Positions 8,672-17,259 of a stretch of DNA of 30,925 nt are shown here, piece after piece. The notes under the pieces are model-generated. The model made no database searches. It saw only the letters and a program-made list of their open reading frames with translations, and was not told the DNA's origin. Source of the stretch: an uncultured Victivallaceae bacterium (GTDB lineage: Bacteria; Verrucomicrobiota; Lentisphaeria; Victivallales; Victivallaceae); NCBI GenBank assembly GCA_934663655.1, contig CAKUKT010000003.1, forward strand, positions 1 to 30,925, given 5' to 3'. The position numbers and the translations under genes are program-made. Within the stretch, counting starts at the first letter, position 1. Every line of letters begins with the position of its first letter.

Positions 8672-9412
8672 CTATGCCGGGAAATAGAGTCCGCTGTTGA
8701 TATTGATGGTCTCCCCCGTTATAACGCCGCAGCGAATGACGTGAAGCAGCGTCTCCACAACCTCCTCCATAGTGGCGGCGCGGTGAATCGGGTAACTTTT
8801 CAATTTCGCTTCGATTTCCGGTTCAGTCAGCCGACGGGAGAGGTTTTCCGTCCGGATCATTCCGGGGGCGAGCGTATTCACGGTGATCCCGTACTCCCCG
8901 AGTATTCTGGCATAAGTCCGCGTCAGGGCGTGGAGACCAAGATTCGCGACGGAATAGGCCAGCAGCTTCTCATTCATCCCCAGATGAGCCTGCACGCTGG
9001 AGATGTTCAGTATGCGTCCCCAGCGGCGGGATTTCATGCCGTCGCGAACCGCGCAGATACAGTGGTACGCCCCGGCCAGTTTCACCTGCAGCATGACGCT
9101 GAACCAGGCTCCGTCGGACATCTCCGGCGGACGCTGGTAGGGGTCCAGGCGCGCATTGTTAACCAGAATATCAATTCTGCGGGACGAGAATTTTCGCCGG
9201 ACCTCGTCTTCATCGCTGATATCGCACTGTACTGTTTCGGCGCTGCCGCCACCGGAAACGATTTCCGCGCCGACCCGTTCGGCGTTCTCCGGATGGCGTC
9301 GGCAGTTGACCAGAATGTGACACCCCTGTCTGGCCAGTGCCAGCGCGATTTCCCGGCCCAGACCCTGACTGGAACCGGTTACGAGAGCGATTTTGCCATG
9401 CAAATCATCCAT
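8672..9412 (-). CDS. Short-chain dehydrogenase/reductase lacking the catalytic lysine
   Basis: This 246-residue Rossmann protein follows the classical SDR plan: cofactor loop TGSSQGLG at residues 12-19, an NNA motif (DILVNNAR, 81-88), active-site Ser in LNISSVQ (about 138-139), and Tyr153. In the YxxxK motif the lysine is replaced: the sequence reads YSVAN, with Asn157 where Lys is expected, and the codon is a clear AAT on the minus strand. The C-terminal NPG-like and GETININSG segments are normal. Its start follows the stop of the aldolase gene with no gap, so it is co-transcribed with the sugar-acid genes. It may oxidise or reduce a sugar acid, but the missing lysine makes ordinary SDR catalysis uncertain. 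Confidence 0.85.
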   Translation of the reverse strand: MDDLHGKIALVTGSSQGLGREIALALARQGCHILVNCRRHPENAERVGAEIVSGGGSAETVQCDISDEDEVRRKFSSRRIDILVNNARLDPYQRPPEMSDGAWFSVMLQVKLAGAYHCICAVRDGMKSRRWGRILNISSVQAHLGMNEKLLAYSVANLGLHALTRTYARILGEYGITVNTLAPGMIRTENLSRRLTEPEIEAKLKSYPIHRAATMEEVVETLLHVIRCGVITGETININSGLYFPA

Positions 9413-10048
9413 CTATATTGCCTCCAGATGCTGTTTTGCCAACTTGCAGATCTCTTTGCCGTCAGTTGATTCAAGGACCCCCTCCGGAAATATCGAGGCG
9501 CCGGCCGCAACCGCCAGCGCCCCGGTCGCGAGCATCGCGCGGATCGTCGCCGGCGTCACTCCTCCGGTCACGATGAAGGGGATGTGGGAGAGGGGAGACA
9601 TGACGTTCCGCACGTAGCTCTCTTCCCCCGGACGGACCGGAAATATTTTCACCACGTCGCCGCCGGCCTCATAGGCATTTACGATCTCGGTCGGCGTGTA
9701 TGCCCCCGGAATGGAGACCAAACCGCGCCGGTGGGTTTCGGAAATCACCGCCAAAGAAAGATGCGGAGAGACGATGTACTGCGCCCCCGCGTCGGCGGCG
9801 GCGTTGACCATTTCAACATCCATTACCGTGCCGCAGCCGACGTGAAGGGCGGGATATTTCCTCCTCACGATCCGAATTTTTTCCATGGTGTCGAGCAGGG
9901 TATTCCGGTCCGACGGATCGAAGGTGATTTCAAAGAAGCGTCCGCCTGCCTGGAGCAGCGCTCCGGCGCACATTGCGATTTTCTCCTTCGGTATCCGGCG
10001 GCCGATTGCGATGAATTTCGCCGATTTCAGTTCCGCGATGATGTTCAT
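9413..10048 (-). CDS. KDPG/KDPGal-type aldolase
   Basis: This 211-residue protein matches the class I 2-keto-3-deoxy-6-phosphogluconate aldolase family (usual length ~205-220), which cleaves KDPG or KDPGal to pyruvate and glyceraldehyde-3-phosphate. Visible hallmarks are Glu40 in RFFEITF, the GCGTV strand (71-75), PGAYTPTEI (114-122), the Schiff-base Lys134 in DVVKIFPV, and the phosphate-binding VTGGV near 160. Its start overlaps the stop of the dehydratase gene (10045-10048), and the SDR gene follows with no gap, so these three genes form one operon. Next to a galactonate-type dehydratase, the product may act on a galacto-configured 2-keto-3-deoxy acid. No kinase for 2-keto-3-deoxy acids is seen in the window. 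Confidence 0.88.
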   Translation of the reverse strand: MNIIAELKSAKFIAIGRRIPKEKIAMCAGALLQAGGRFFEITFDPSDRNTLLDTMEKIRIVRRKYPALHVGCGTVMDVEMVNAAADAGAQYIVSPHLSLAVISETHRRGLVSIPGAYTPTEIVNAYEAGGDVVKIFPVRPGEESYVRNVMSPLSHIPFIVTGGVTPATIRAMLATGALAVAAGASIFPEGVLESTDGKEICKLAKQHLEAI

Positions 10049-11223
10049 TTCTCCAGGCCTTTGAAGTAGTAAACCGTATCGTCGGCCGGCCGGATGTCGG
10101 TGACGTCGCCGGTGTAGTGACGCAGCCGCCTCGGACGGTAGGGATATGCGGTCAGCGCCTCTTCGTTGATTTCGATGCCGATTCCCGGGCGGTCGGGAAT
10201 CCGGATATGACCGTTTTCGAAAATCACCTCTTCGTCAGACACCTGCTGCCGGAAGGAACCGTCCGTCAGCATGATCTCATGGATCAGAAAGTTCGGGGTG
10301 CACGCCGCCAGCTGGAGAATCGCGGCATTGGAGACCGGTCCGCTCGGATTGTGAAACGAAACCGGAAGGTGTCTGGCCTCCGCCATGGCGGCGATTTTTC
10401 TGGATTCGGACATCCCGCCCGCGTGAAAGACGTCGGGCTGAACAATGTCAACGGCATTGCGGTCGAAGAGATCCTGAAAGCCGAATTTAGTGTAGACCCG
10501 TTCCCCCGCGGCAACCGGAATCGGCGATCGGGAACGGATTTCCGCCAGAACCGCGAAGTTGTCGGGCGGGCACGGTTCTTCCAGCAGCATGATCCGGAAC
10601 GGTTGCAGTTCCCGGGCGATTTCGAGCGCGGTATAGCAGTTGAACCGTCCGTGGCATTCAATCAGGAGATCCGCCTCCGGGCCGACCGCATCGCGGACTG
10701 CTCCGACAATCGCGGCGGCATACTCCAGTTCTCTTCGGGACAGCGTGAGGTGCGCCTTTCCGAAGGGATCCCATTTCAGCGCCGTCACTCCGAGCGCGAC
10801 GGCTTTCCTGGCGGCTGCCGCAAAATCCTCCGGCGTTCGCGCTCCCGGGAACCAGGCGTTGGCGTACATTCTGACGTGGTCGCGCATTTTTCCGCCCATC
10901 AGGCTGTAAACCGGCGTATTGAAGAATTTTCCGGTAATGTCCCAGCAGGCGATTTCGATGCCGCTGATGGCAGACATCAGCACGGGACCGCCTTTCCAGT
11001 AGATATCCCGGTAGAGTTCGAAGCAGAGTTTTTCAATCTCGCGCGGGTCGCGCCCGATTACCAGATGCCGGAGGTCATCCACGCAGCCGGAGAGCGCCAT
11101 CTCCTGGGTGCCGAGCGAGGCTTCCCCCCAGCCGTGGAGTCCTTCGTCGGTCTCCACCTTGAGGAAGGTCCAGTTGGTTCGGTAGGCATCCATGATCAAA
11201 GTTTTAACTGCGGTAATTTTCAT
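10045..11223 (-). CDS. Enolase-superfamily sugar-acid dehydratase (galactonate dehydratase-like)
   Basis: This 392-residue protein has the two-domain plan of the mandelate racemase group: an N-terminal capping domain, then a barrel with Mg ligands in LLIECHGRF, MLLEEPCPP and PVAAGERVY, the Asp in DIVQPDVFHAGG, and a catalytic His in SFHNPSGPV. The order and wording closely resemble D-galactonate dehydratase, which makes 2-keto-3-deoxygalactonate. The third-strand motif is KWDPFG, a variant seen among other acid-sugar dehydratases and cycloisomerases, so a related sugar acid, including an anhydro-sugar acid, cannot be ruled out. It is the first gene of a leftward operon with a KDPG-type aldolase and an SDR, and diverges from a PocR-AraC regulator across 96 bases. 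The spacer TCTTCTCC next to the start gives a good GGAGAAGA ribosome site. Confidence 0.86.
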   Translation of the reverse strand: MKITAVKTLIMDAYRTNWTFLKVETDEGLHGWGEASLGTQEMALSGCVDDLRHLVIGRDPREIEKLCFELYRDIYWKGGPVLMSAISGIEIACWDITGKFFNTPVYSLMGGKMRDHVRMYANAWFPGARTPEDFAAAARKAVALGVTALKWDPFGKAHLTLSRRELEYAAAIVGAVRDAVGPEADLLIECHGRFNCYTALEIARELQPFRIMLLEEPCPPDNFAVLAEIRSRSPIPVAAGERVYTKFGFQDLFDRNAVDIVQPDVFHAGGMSESRKIAAMAEARHLPVSFHNPSGPVSNAAILQLAACTPNFLIHEIMLTDGSFRQQVSDEEVIFENGHIRIPDRPGIGIEINEEALTAYPYRPRRLRHYTGDVTDIRPADDTVYYFKGLEK

Positions 11224-11278
11224 TTTTCTTCTCCTGTCTGTTATTTACAGTAATTTGATTTTTTCGGATAATCTATCT

Positions 11279-11297
11279 ATATTATGCTGAATAATAT
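11279..11297. promoter_or_regulatory. Inverted repeat between divergent dehydratase and AraC genes
   Basis: ATATTAT (11279-11285) and ATAATAT (11291-11297) form a perfect 7-base inverted repeat around GCTGA, in the 96-base AT-rich gap between the two divergent starts. It may be an operator for the adjacent regulator or may overlap promoter -10 elements. AT-rich palindromes arise by chance, so confidence is limited. Confidence 0.35.
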
Positions 11298-11319
11298 CAA
11301 TATCATGCGAAAATAAATC

Positions 11320-12174
11320 ATGCTGCCTGAACTTGAACAATTTTCCGAAACTCTCCGTTTGCTGGGAATATTTTCGGATTTGCATTTCACCTGGCATTTT
11401 CAGGATCGCACGCTGCTGCAGAGCATCAATCCGGAGCAGGGAGAACATCAAAGTTCGTTCTGCATGAATTTGAAGCGCGAATCAACCCGCCTCCAGCTCC
11501 GGCGATGCATCAGCGAACATCAGAAAAAGGAGTTCCGGCTGGCGTTGCGAAAACGCGCCCCGCAGATTGTCCACTGCCATGCGGGCGCGATGGAACTTGC
11601 CGTCCCGGTTTTCATCCGGGATGAGTTCGCCGGAGTTCTGTGTGCGGGGACGTTTCGCTCCACGGAACGTGCCGGGTACCGTGAATATGAGGAGGAGAGA
11701 AGAAAACTTCCTGTCATCACGGAGAAAAAACTGCTGCAGCTGGGAGAGGTGCTGCTCCGGCTTGCTGAACTTCATCTCGGGAAAATGAATCGGCTTCCGG
11801 TCTCTCCGGCGCTGCTGCCATCGGTGACGAGTAAAGATACCCGGATACTCAAGGCGGTTATTTTCATGCGCAAAAACCATTCCCGGAAGGTTTCCGCCGG
11901 AGAAACCGCCCGGGAAGCGGGGATGAGCACTTCCCATTTTCTGCATGTTTTCCACCGCGAAACCGGGTTGTGCTTCAGTGAATTTCTCCAGCGTCTCCGG
12001 GTGGAATCCGCCTGCCGGCTGATTGAATGTTCCGATCTGCCGCTGGGGAAGATCAGCGACATGTGCGGAATCGGCAGCCCGGGTCGCTTCAGCGAACTTT
12101 TCCGGCGCTACCTCGGCGAGTCGCCGCGCGCCTGCCGCCTGAATGTACAGAAACGGTTCCGGCTGGCCGAATAG
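11320..12174 (+). CDS. AraC-family regulator with PocR-like sensor domain
   Basis: This 284-residue protein has an N-terminal sensory region whose centre, HCHAGAMELAVPVF with FAGVLCAG (residues 85-110), matches the PocR ligand-binding fold (C-x-x-G ... P ... G-x-L-x-x-G). A C-terminal AraC helix-turn-helix pair follows (about 185-280: VSAGETAREAGMSTSHFLHV and LGKISDMCGIGSPGRFSELF). PocR-type domains bind small hydroxylated hydrocarbons, and relatives sense sugars. It diverges from the dehydratase-aldolase-SDR operon and is its most likely regulator. No strong ribosome site precedes the ATG at 11320, so it may be weakly translated or leaderless. The convergent phosphorylase gene follows, separated by a long hairpin. 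Confidence 0.83.
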   Translation: MLPELEQFSETLRLLGIFSDLHFTWHFQDRTLLQSINPEQGEHQSSFCMNLKRESTRLQLRRCISEHQKKEFRLALRKRAPQIVHCHAGAMELAVPVFIRDEFAGVLCAGTFRSTERAGYREYEEERRKLPVITEKKLLQLGEVLLRLAELHLGKMNRLPVSPALLPSVTSKDTRILKAVIFMRKNHSRKVSAGETAREAGMSTSHFLHVFHRETGLCFSEFLQRLRVESACRLIECSDLPLGKISDMCGIGSPGRFSELFRRYLGESPRACRLNVQKRFRLAE

Positions 12175-12226
12175 CTGGAGGAATCAACCGCGGACCGGAT
12201 CGAAATGGTTCCAGATTCCCGTCCAT

Positions 12227-12271
12227 CCGGAGAAAATCCCCCCGCCGCCGGGGGAGGGGCGGTTTCTCCGG
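12227..12271. terminator. Candidate bidirectional terminator
   Basis: Between two convergent stops, CCGGAGAAA (12227-12235) pairs perfectly with TTTCTCCGG (12263-12271), and a run of C around 12238-12243 can pair with the G run at 12250-12258 inside it. The arms bring A-rich and T-rich ends in both orientations, fitting a terminator for the AraC gene and the phosphorylase gene. Confidence 0.55.
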
Positions 12272-12359
12272 CGGAACGCACTATGGGATAAATCTGGAAC
12301 CGGGGTCCGGGATAATTGGGCTGTCGGCGGCGCCGCCGGGCGCGATTCCGGAGCCGGGG

Positions 12360-14654
12360 TTATGGGATTTCAACCTCAACGCGGTGGTTCTCTCCGGCCG
12401 CGCCGGGAGGTGGAATGAACGGCGAGGCCAGATCCCGACCGTCCAGGCGGCAACGGAAATGACCGGTGCGTCTGACCTCCACCTGATACCGCGAACCGCG
12501 CCAGACTCTCTCCAGTGCGCCCAGCTGCCAGGTCGTGGGGAAACAGGGCGCGACCCGCAGGCCGTCAAGTTCGGGTATCAGTCCGAAGAAACGTTGCGCA
12601 AGATTCATCACAAACCACGCCGGAGCGCCGCTGCTGGTGAAGTTGCTGGAACGTCCCGGCTGGGCGCCGTAGGGGGATTGATAATAGTTGCACCACCACA
12701 GCGGCGTGCTCCGGCGGACGTCGAACCAATCTCCGTTCGGCGCCACGGAGACGGTTCTTTGAAGGATGTCCAGCGCCCGGTCGGCTTCCCCCATCTCCAG
12801 CAGAGCCGCCGCCAGCATCATTGATCCGTGGGTGTAACAGGAGCCGTTTTCGCCGCAGCCGGGACGTTTGGCGGATTCCCGGCCGATATCCTCGCGTTCT
12901 TCGAGGTACGGCGGCGCATAGAGCATCGGACCGAAGTCGCTCAGGCATTTGGCGATGACTTCATCCATCACGATCCGCCTGCGCTCGGAATCCGCCACCC
13001 CGGAAAGCACCGCCCATGCCTGGACCAGCATGCTGATCCGGGCGTCCCGTTCCCGCCGGGTGCAGAATTTTACTCCGTCATCGGTGACGCCGCGGATATA
13101 CCAGCTGCCGTCCCAGCCGTTGCGGTTGAGGGCGTCGGCGACCTCGGCGGCGCCGAGTTCAAGTCGTTCCGCCCGGGACGCATGGCCGGCCCGGCGCATG
13201 AGGGGAGCGAACATCCGTATCGCCCGGACCACCGCCATCGCGGTCCAGCAGGATTCCCCGATTCCGCGCCGCCCGGCTTTCTCCAGCGGATCGCTCCAGT
13301 CTCCGTCCAGAAAGCGGATGAAGCCGTAAATTCCCCGCTGGCTCAGGCACCAGATCAGACCGGCCTCCACCGCCTCCAGTACGGTGATGTCACGGTTGCG
13401 GGCCGGATTGAACACCGTTTCATCGAGGAAAGCGAGATCTCCGGTTTCGAGAATGTATTCGGCGGTGCAGATTCCCAGCCAGCAGCCGATATCGTTGTGG
13501 CGCTGTTTGAAGTAAAATGCCATCGCGGCTGGAACGTTTTTTCCCTTGGCGGTGGTGCGGGGTACGAAGCCGTCAGCCTGGGTCAGTGAACAGAGCTGCC
13601 GAATCCATTTGCGCGAGAACTCCGGATCGAATTGCAGATATCCGCTGCCGTCCTGAAGGTGATTGCGCCAGAGGTAGACATTCCAGTTCCTGCCGTTGAG
13701 GTTCTGGTGAAAGAGCTGGAGCCGGGTCCAGCAGTTGTAGGCGACGTTGAGATTGCACTCCGGGGTTTGAATCCGGGATCCGGCGAGCGCTTCCCGGTAA
13801 AAATCGGCGGCGGCCGCCAGTCCGGCTTCGGCGCGTTCGATGGAGAACGTGGCGGCACTCTGGACCGCTTCGTCCAGGGTGGCGGCGATGCCGAGTTCAA
13901 ACCAGGCGGTGAATGTCTCTCCCGCCGGAATTTCGATCCGGCAGCGCAGCGCGAAAATCGGCGGCGTCGCACAGGCGTTCTGCTGCGGAAGCGGTCCGGG
14001 AGTACGTACCGCGTCCGCGTCGGCGAGGCAGGTGTCCGCACCGAAAAAGTCATCCCGGGAACCACAGAAACTCTGCGGATCCAGTGAGGAAACGAAGTAG
14101 GCGGCGTAACGGTTCGGCGCGCACTCGGCGTGATAGCGCCGCATGACGATGGCGCGCACTTCCGGATGATATTCGGTGTGGTCGAGCTGCGAACCATTGT
14201 CCGATCCGGCGAGCCGGATGAATTGGCAGGCAGTCAATTCAAAACGATGCGTGACCTGGTCGTGGTTGGTGATTTCCAGACGGTTGATCTCCGCATAGGA
14301 GTCCGGGTTCATCGCGACGGTGAGCCGGCTTGCCACCGCACCGGACCGGGTTTCAAAAATCGAACGCCCCGGCTGCTGGCGGCAGAGCGAAATTTCCGAA
14401 TGATCCGGAGCATCCATGCCGGTGAGAGAACGCATGGTTCCGGACTCATCGCGCAGAAAATAGGTTCTGCCCGCGGCGATCATATTCTGGTCGTAATTGT
14501 AATAGCTTCCGCCGCCGCCGCGCTGGTTGATCTCCATGCGGCACAGCCCGTCCCGGCTGAAGATGAAGTTATTCCAGTTGAACGGCGTCCGCTGGTCGCG
14601 AATCAGAAGTTCGGTACCGTCGGCATTGAATTCTCCCCATCGGTTCTGCAACAT
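12360..14654 (-). CDS. GH94-like glycoside phosphorylase
   Basis: This protein of about 764 residues follows the GH94 plan: an N-terminal beta-sandwich (about 1-270), helical linker, then an (alpha/alpha)6 barrel with FLDGDWSDP (449-456), the counterpart of the GDWND motif holding the catalytic Asp. RRSTPLWWCNYY and SGAPAWFVMNLAQ near the end are also typical. GH94 enzymes reversibly phosphorolyse beta-linked disaccharides such as cellobiose or chitobiose; the acceptor specificity here is unknown. I chose the ATG ending at 14654 because GGGAGG lies just upstream and MLQNRWGEFNADGTELLI is where family sequence begins. A longer frame to 14882 would run into the transporter gene. It probably shares a transcript with the symporter gene upstream (112-base gap). 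Confidence 0.8.
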   Translation of the reverse strand: MLQNRWGEFNADGTELLIRDQRTPFNWNNFIFSRDGLCRMEINQRGGGGSYYNYDQNMIAAGRTYFLRDESGTMRSLTGMDAPDHSEISLCRQQPGRSIFETRSGAVASRLTVAMNPDSYAEINRLEITNHDQVTHRFELTACQFIRLAGSDNGSQLDHTEYHPEVRAIVMRRYHAECAPNRYAAYFVSSLDPQSFCGSRDDFFGADTCLADADAVRTPGPLPQQNACATPPIFALRCRIEIPAGETFTAWFELGIAATLDEAVQSAATFSIERAEAGLAAAADFYREALAGSRIQTPECNLNVAYNCWTRLQLFHQNLNGRNWNVYLWRNHLQDGSGYLQFDPEFSRKWIRQLCSLTQADGFVPRTTAKGKNVPAAMAFYFKQRHNDIGCWLGICTAEYILETGDLAFLDETVFNPARNRDITVLEAVEAGLIWCLSQRGIYGFIRFLDGDWSDPLEKAGRRGIGESCWTAMAVVRAIRMFAPLMRRAGHASRAERLELGAAEVADALNRNGWDGSWYIRGVTDDGVKFCTRRERDARISMLVQAWAVLSGVADSERRRIVMDEVIAKCLSDFGPMLYAPPYLEEREDIGRESAKRPGCGENGSCYTHGSMMLAAALLEMGEADRALDILQRTVSVAPNGDWFDVRRSTPLWWCNYYQSPYGAQPGRSSNFTSSGAPAWFVMNLAQRFFGLIPELDGLRVAPCFPTTWQLGALERVWRGSRYQVEVRRTGHFRCRLDGRDLASPFIPPPGAAGENHRVEVEIP

Positions 14655-14766
14655 TTGAAAATATCCTCCCGATTGTATGGATTCATGGTTGAAAAATCGT
14701 CGGTTCCCAGCCGGGCCGAGGGCTCGAATCAGTTCGGCGACTGCGGCCCGCCGTCCGGAATGAAAA

Positions 14767-17118
14767 TTATTTTCCTCCGGCGGAGGAGTTTGGTTTCGGT
14801 GGCGGTTCCGGGGCGGCAGCTGCCGCCTCCACCGCCCGGACGGCGGCCTGGTCGGCCAGCGATACATTGCCTTCGACCACACCGTTGTCCAGCGCGTCCG
14901 CTTTGCGTTTGGCCAGGTCGCGGAACAGCCGCCGCAGATCCATGATCCCGCCGATGAAGAACCAGACCGTGGTCACGGCTCCCACCGGGCCGGGAATCAA
15001 CACCTGCGTGACAAAGAAGTAATCCCCCCACCACTCCGGTTTCCACGGGAAAAAGATGTTGCAGACGATTACCGCGAGGAACGCCAGAAGAAATTTGTAC
15101 CCGAAAGTATATGCAAACAGCGCGTACGCGGTGATCCGGTCGCCCCGACTGTAATCCGGGGTGATGCCGATCAGTTTGGAGAATATGGTGCGCAGCGTCC
15201 AGCTGGTCTGAATTTTTTTGTCATCTCCGTCGAAATTGTACTTCCCGCGATGCAGCAGTCGGTCGAGATTGTAGGGTTCCCGGCAGGTCATCCAGGAGAC
15301 CAGGCAGTACATGACCATGCTGCTGATCATCGCGATGAAGGAGATTTCCCGGGAGTTGACCGGGAAGTTGATCGGATTCATCGTCCAGACGATGTAGGGA
15401 TGAAACGGTGCGGAAACGGCATGGAAAAAGTTTCCGACCGGCTCCACCCAGCCGAGCGAATCCAGCAGAGGGTAGATGGTGTTGGGCCAGATTCGCTGGA
15501 TGATGAAGCCGCCACCGGAAATCAGGGAACCGGCCAGCAATCCCGCATAGGCCCCCGCCGTGGTGCCGAAGCGGCTGTACAGTCCGAAGGTCATCACCGA
15601 ACCCGCTCCGCAGATCCAGATGGAGGTGGTTATGTTGACGAAAAGCTGGATGTAGTCCATCTGCGCCAGAAACATCGACCCGAGAAAGAATAATACCGCC
15701 ACGCCGACCGTCATCCAGCGCAGACAGCGCAACTGTTCCTCCGGGGTGAGAGGACGGCGGCGCAACGGTACAATGATGTCCTGGGTGATTGTCGCCGCGG
15801 AATTGAAAATCCGGGAATCGTCGGTTGAGAGCATCAACATGATCAGCAGCAGTACGAAAATGCTCAGCAGCAGCGGCGGCATGAAATTGCGCATGGCCAC
15901 CGGCAGCAGGTTCTGATTGTAAAGACTGCGGTATTGAAGGAAAGTTTTGCTGGCCTCTCCGGAATCCGGCAGGGCAGTGTTAAGGGTTGCCAGCGCCTGA
16001 TCGAGAAACGGAGTGTCATAGTTCTGCTTCCGGCTCAGAATCTGTTCGGTCATGGTTTCCGGATCCGGGGCCGGAAGCTGCCGGAGATCGCTGACCACCG
16101 CATCGAGCACCCGGGTATCTTCGATGACCTCTGCGGCGACCCGGGTGGAGAGTTCCCGGCGGATGCTGTAGGACTGATCGGCGAAGTCGGCGTGGTTCAT
16201 CAGGGTGATGACCGCCACGGCGATCAGCGTGCAGAATACAATGCTCAGACCGGAACGCCATTCCGCCAGAATACCGGCCATCTTCTGCTCATGCGGAGTC
16301 CTGCCGGCGCCGCTGGTGCCGTTGCCGTACCAGACCGCGGTGCTGAGCGGCCGGGCGATCAGCACCACGATGAGAGCGAACAAATTGAAGTCGCGGAGAT
16401 TGGAGATATCATAGGGATCCAGAAAACTTTCCTGCGGCGCCCGGGCCAGCATCACCGGAGTCACCTCGCCAAACCAGGAAAAATGGGTCAACAGAAACAC
16501 CGTGAAGATCACGAAAATCGGATAGCACATCAATCCCTGCAGACAGTCGGTGACGATCAGCGAAATCTGACCTCCCGACAGAATAATGACCAGCGCCATG
16601 ATCAGCACCGCCACCAGCAGCAACATGAAGGTGGGAACCGTCCAGCCGAAAATCGTCAGGTAATGAGGCCAGCCCAGCAGATAGATGAAGAAGCGTACCG
16701 CGACGGCGGGGCCGATGGCGTTGCAGAGGATTTCCGCAAAGGAGCGCAGCGAAGTGGCGAAGATCCGGAAGGAGCGATTGTAGCGCATTTCCAGAAACTG
16801 TCCGATGGACATGGCTTTGGTTTCGCGGTAGCGGTAGGCGCAGAACCCGGTAAGACTCAAAAACATTCCCAGCGGCAGCAGCAGCGACTGCCAGAAGGTG
16901 ATTGCAAAACCGGTGGCGTAATTGACCTCCACCAGCGCGACCAGCGTCAGCACCCCCATCGCGGATTCCATACCGGCGACGCTGATGACGTAACGTCCCG
17001 CCACCCGTCCGGCGACGAGAAAGTCACTGACGCTGCGGATATAGCGACGGGAATAAAGCGCCATGCCGAAAACCGCCAGCAGCGGGGTGATTACGATCAG
17101 CCAGTATTGCCATGCCAT
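14767..17118 (-). CDS. Sodium:solute symporter family transporter
   Basis: This is a 783-residue, strongly hydrophobic protein with about 12-14 membrane segments, fitting the SSS (SLC5-type) family, which couples sodium entry to uptake of sugars or organic acids. The first segments (4-22, 40-65, 72-95), the Gln/Met-rich RETKAMSIGQFLEMRY loop and the SGGQISLIVTDCLQG stretch match the family core. It is longer than the usual 480-600 residues: a hydrophilic insertion of about 100 residues lies between two membrane segments (about 309-408), and there is a C-terminal extension rich in Ala/Pro. It lies directly upstream of the GH94-like gene and diverges from the LacI gene, so it probably imports the phosphorylase substrate. 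Confidence 0.85.
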   Translation of the reverse strand: MAWQYWLIVITPLLAVFGMALYSRRYIRSVSDFLVAGRVAGRYVISVAGMESAMGVLTLVALVEVNYATGFAITFWQSLLLPLGMFLSLTGFCAYRYRETKAMSIGQFLEMRYNRSFRIFATSLRSFAEILCNAIGPAVAVRFFIYLLGWPHYLTIFGWTVPTFMLLLVAVLIMALVIILSGGQISLIVTDCLQGLMCYPIFVIFTVFLLTHFSWFGEVTPVMLARAPQESFLDPYDISNLRDFNLFALIVVLIARPLSTAVWYGNGTSGAGRTPHEQKMAGILAEWRSGLSIVFCTLIAVAVITLMNHADFADQSYSIRRELSTRVAAEVIEDTRVLDAVVSDLRQLPAPDPETMTEQILSRKQNYDTPFLDQALATLNTALPDSGEASKTFLQYRSLYNQNLLPVAMRNFMPPLLLSIFVLLLIMLMLSTDDSRIFNSAATITQDIIVPLRRRPLTPEEQLRCLRWMTVGVAVLFFLGSMFLAQMDYIQLFVNITTSIWICGAGSVMTFGLYSRFGTTAGAYAGLLAGSLISGGGFIIQRIWPNTIYPLLDSLGWVEPVGNFFHAVSAPFHPYIVWTMNPINFPVNSREISFIAMISSMVMYCLVSWMTCREPYNLDRLLHRGKYNFDGDDKKIQTSWTLRTIFSKLIGITPDYSRGDRITAYALFAYTFGYKFLLAFLAVIVCNIFFPWKPEWWGDYFFVTQVLIPGPVGAVTTVWFFIGGIMDLRRLFRDLAKRKADALDNGVVEGNVSLADQAAVRAVEAAAAAPEPPPKPNSSAGGK

Positions 17119-17189
17119 AATTTGAGAAATTCCTTTCGTTGGGAGAACCGGTCTGTTTGATTGCGGGAGGCCTGGAGTTATGCAAAAGT

Positions 17190-17230
17190 TTGTGCAACAC
17201 GTTGTATCGCCGCGGCAATTGCACTATATT
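17190..17230 (+). promoter_or_regulatory. LacI-gene promoter overlapped by TTGTGCAA/TTGCAC operator
   Basis: A promoter TTGTAT (17202-17207), 17 bases, TATATT (17225-17230) points into the LacI gene. Over it lie TTGTGCAA (17190-17197) and TTGCAC (17219-17224) as an inverted pair, plus CAACACGTTG (17195-17204), a near-palindrome with outward CAAC/GTTG arms covering the -35 box. GCAATTGC (17215-17222) is a perfect 8-base palindrome. The arrangement suggests autoregulation and control of the divergent symporter gene. Confidence 0.5.
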
Positions 17231-17259
17231 GTCAATGGTAAATTCAAGGAGGTCCCATT

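Noticed and set aside
10117..11253. 378-codon open frame antisense to the dehydratase
   Set aside because: The dehydratase frame has full enolase-superfamily motifs, whereas this frame is Arg/Gly-rich.
14655..14882. 76-residue N-terminal extension of the GH94-like protein
   Set aside because: It overlaps the symporter gene, is Arg/Pro-rich, and the ATG ending at 14654 has a good ribosome site.
15934..17160. 408-codon open frame antisense to the symporter
   Set aside because: Gln/His/Arg-rich sequence with no family features over a clear membrane transporter.
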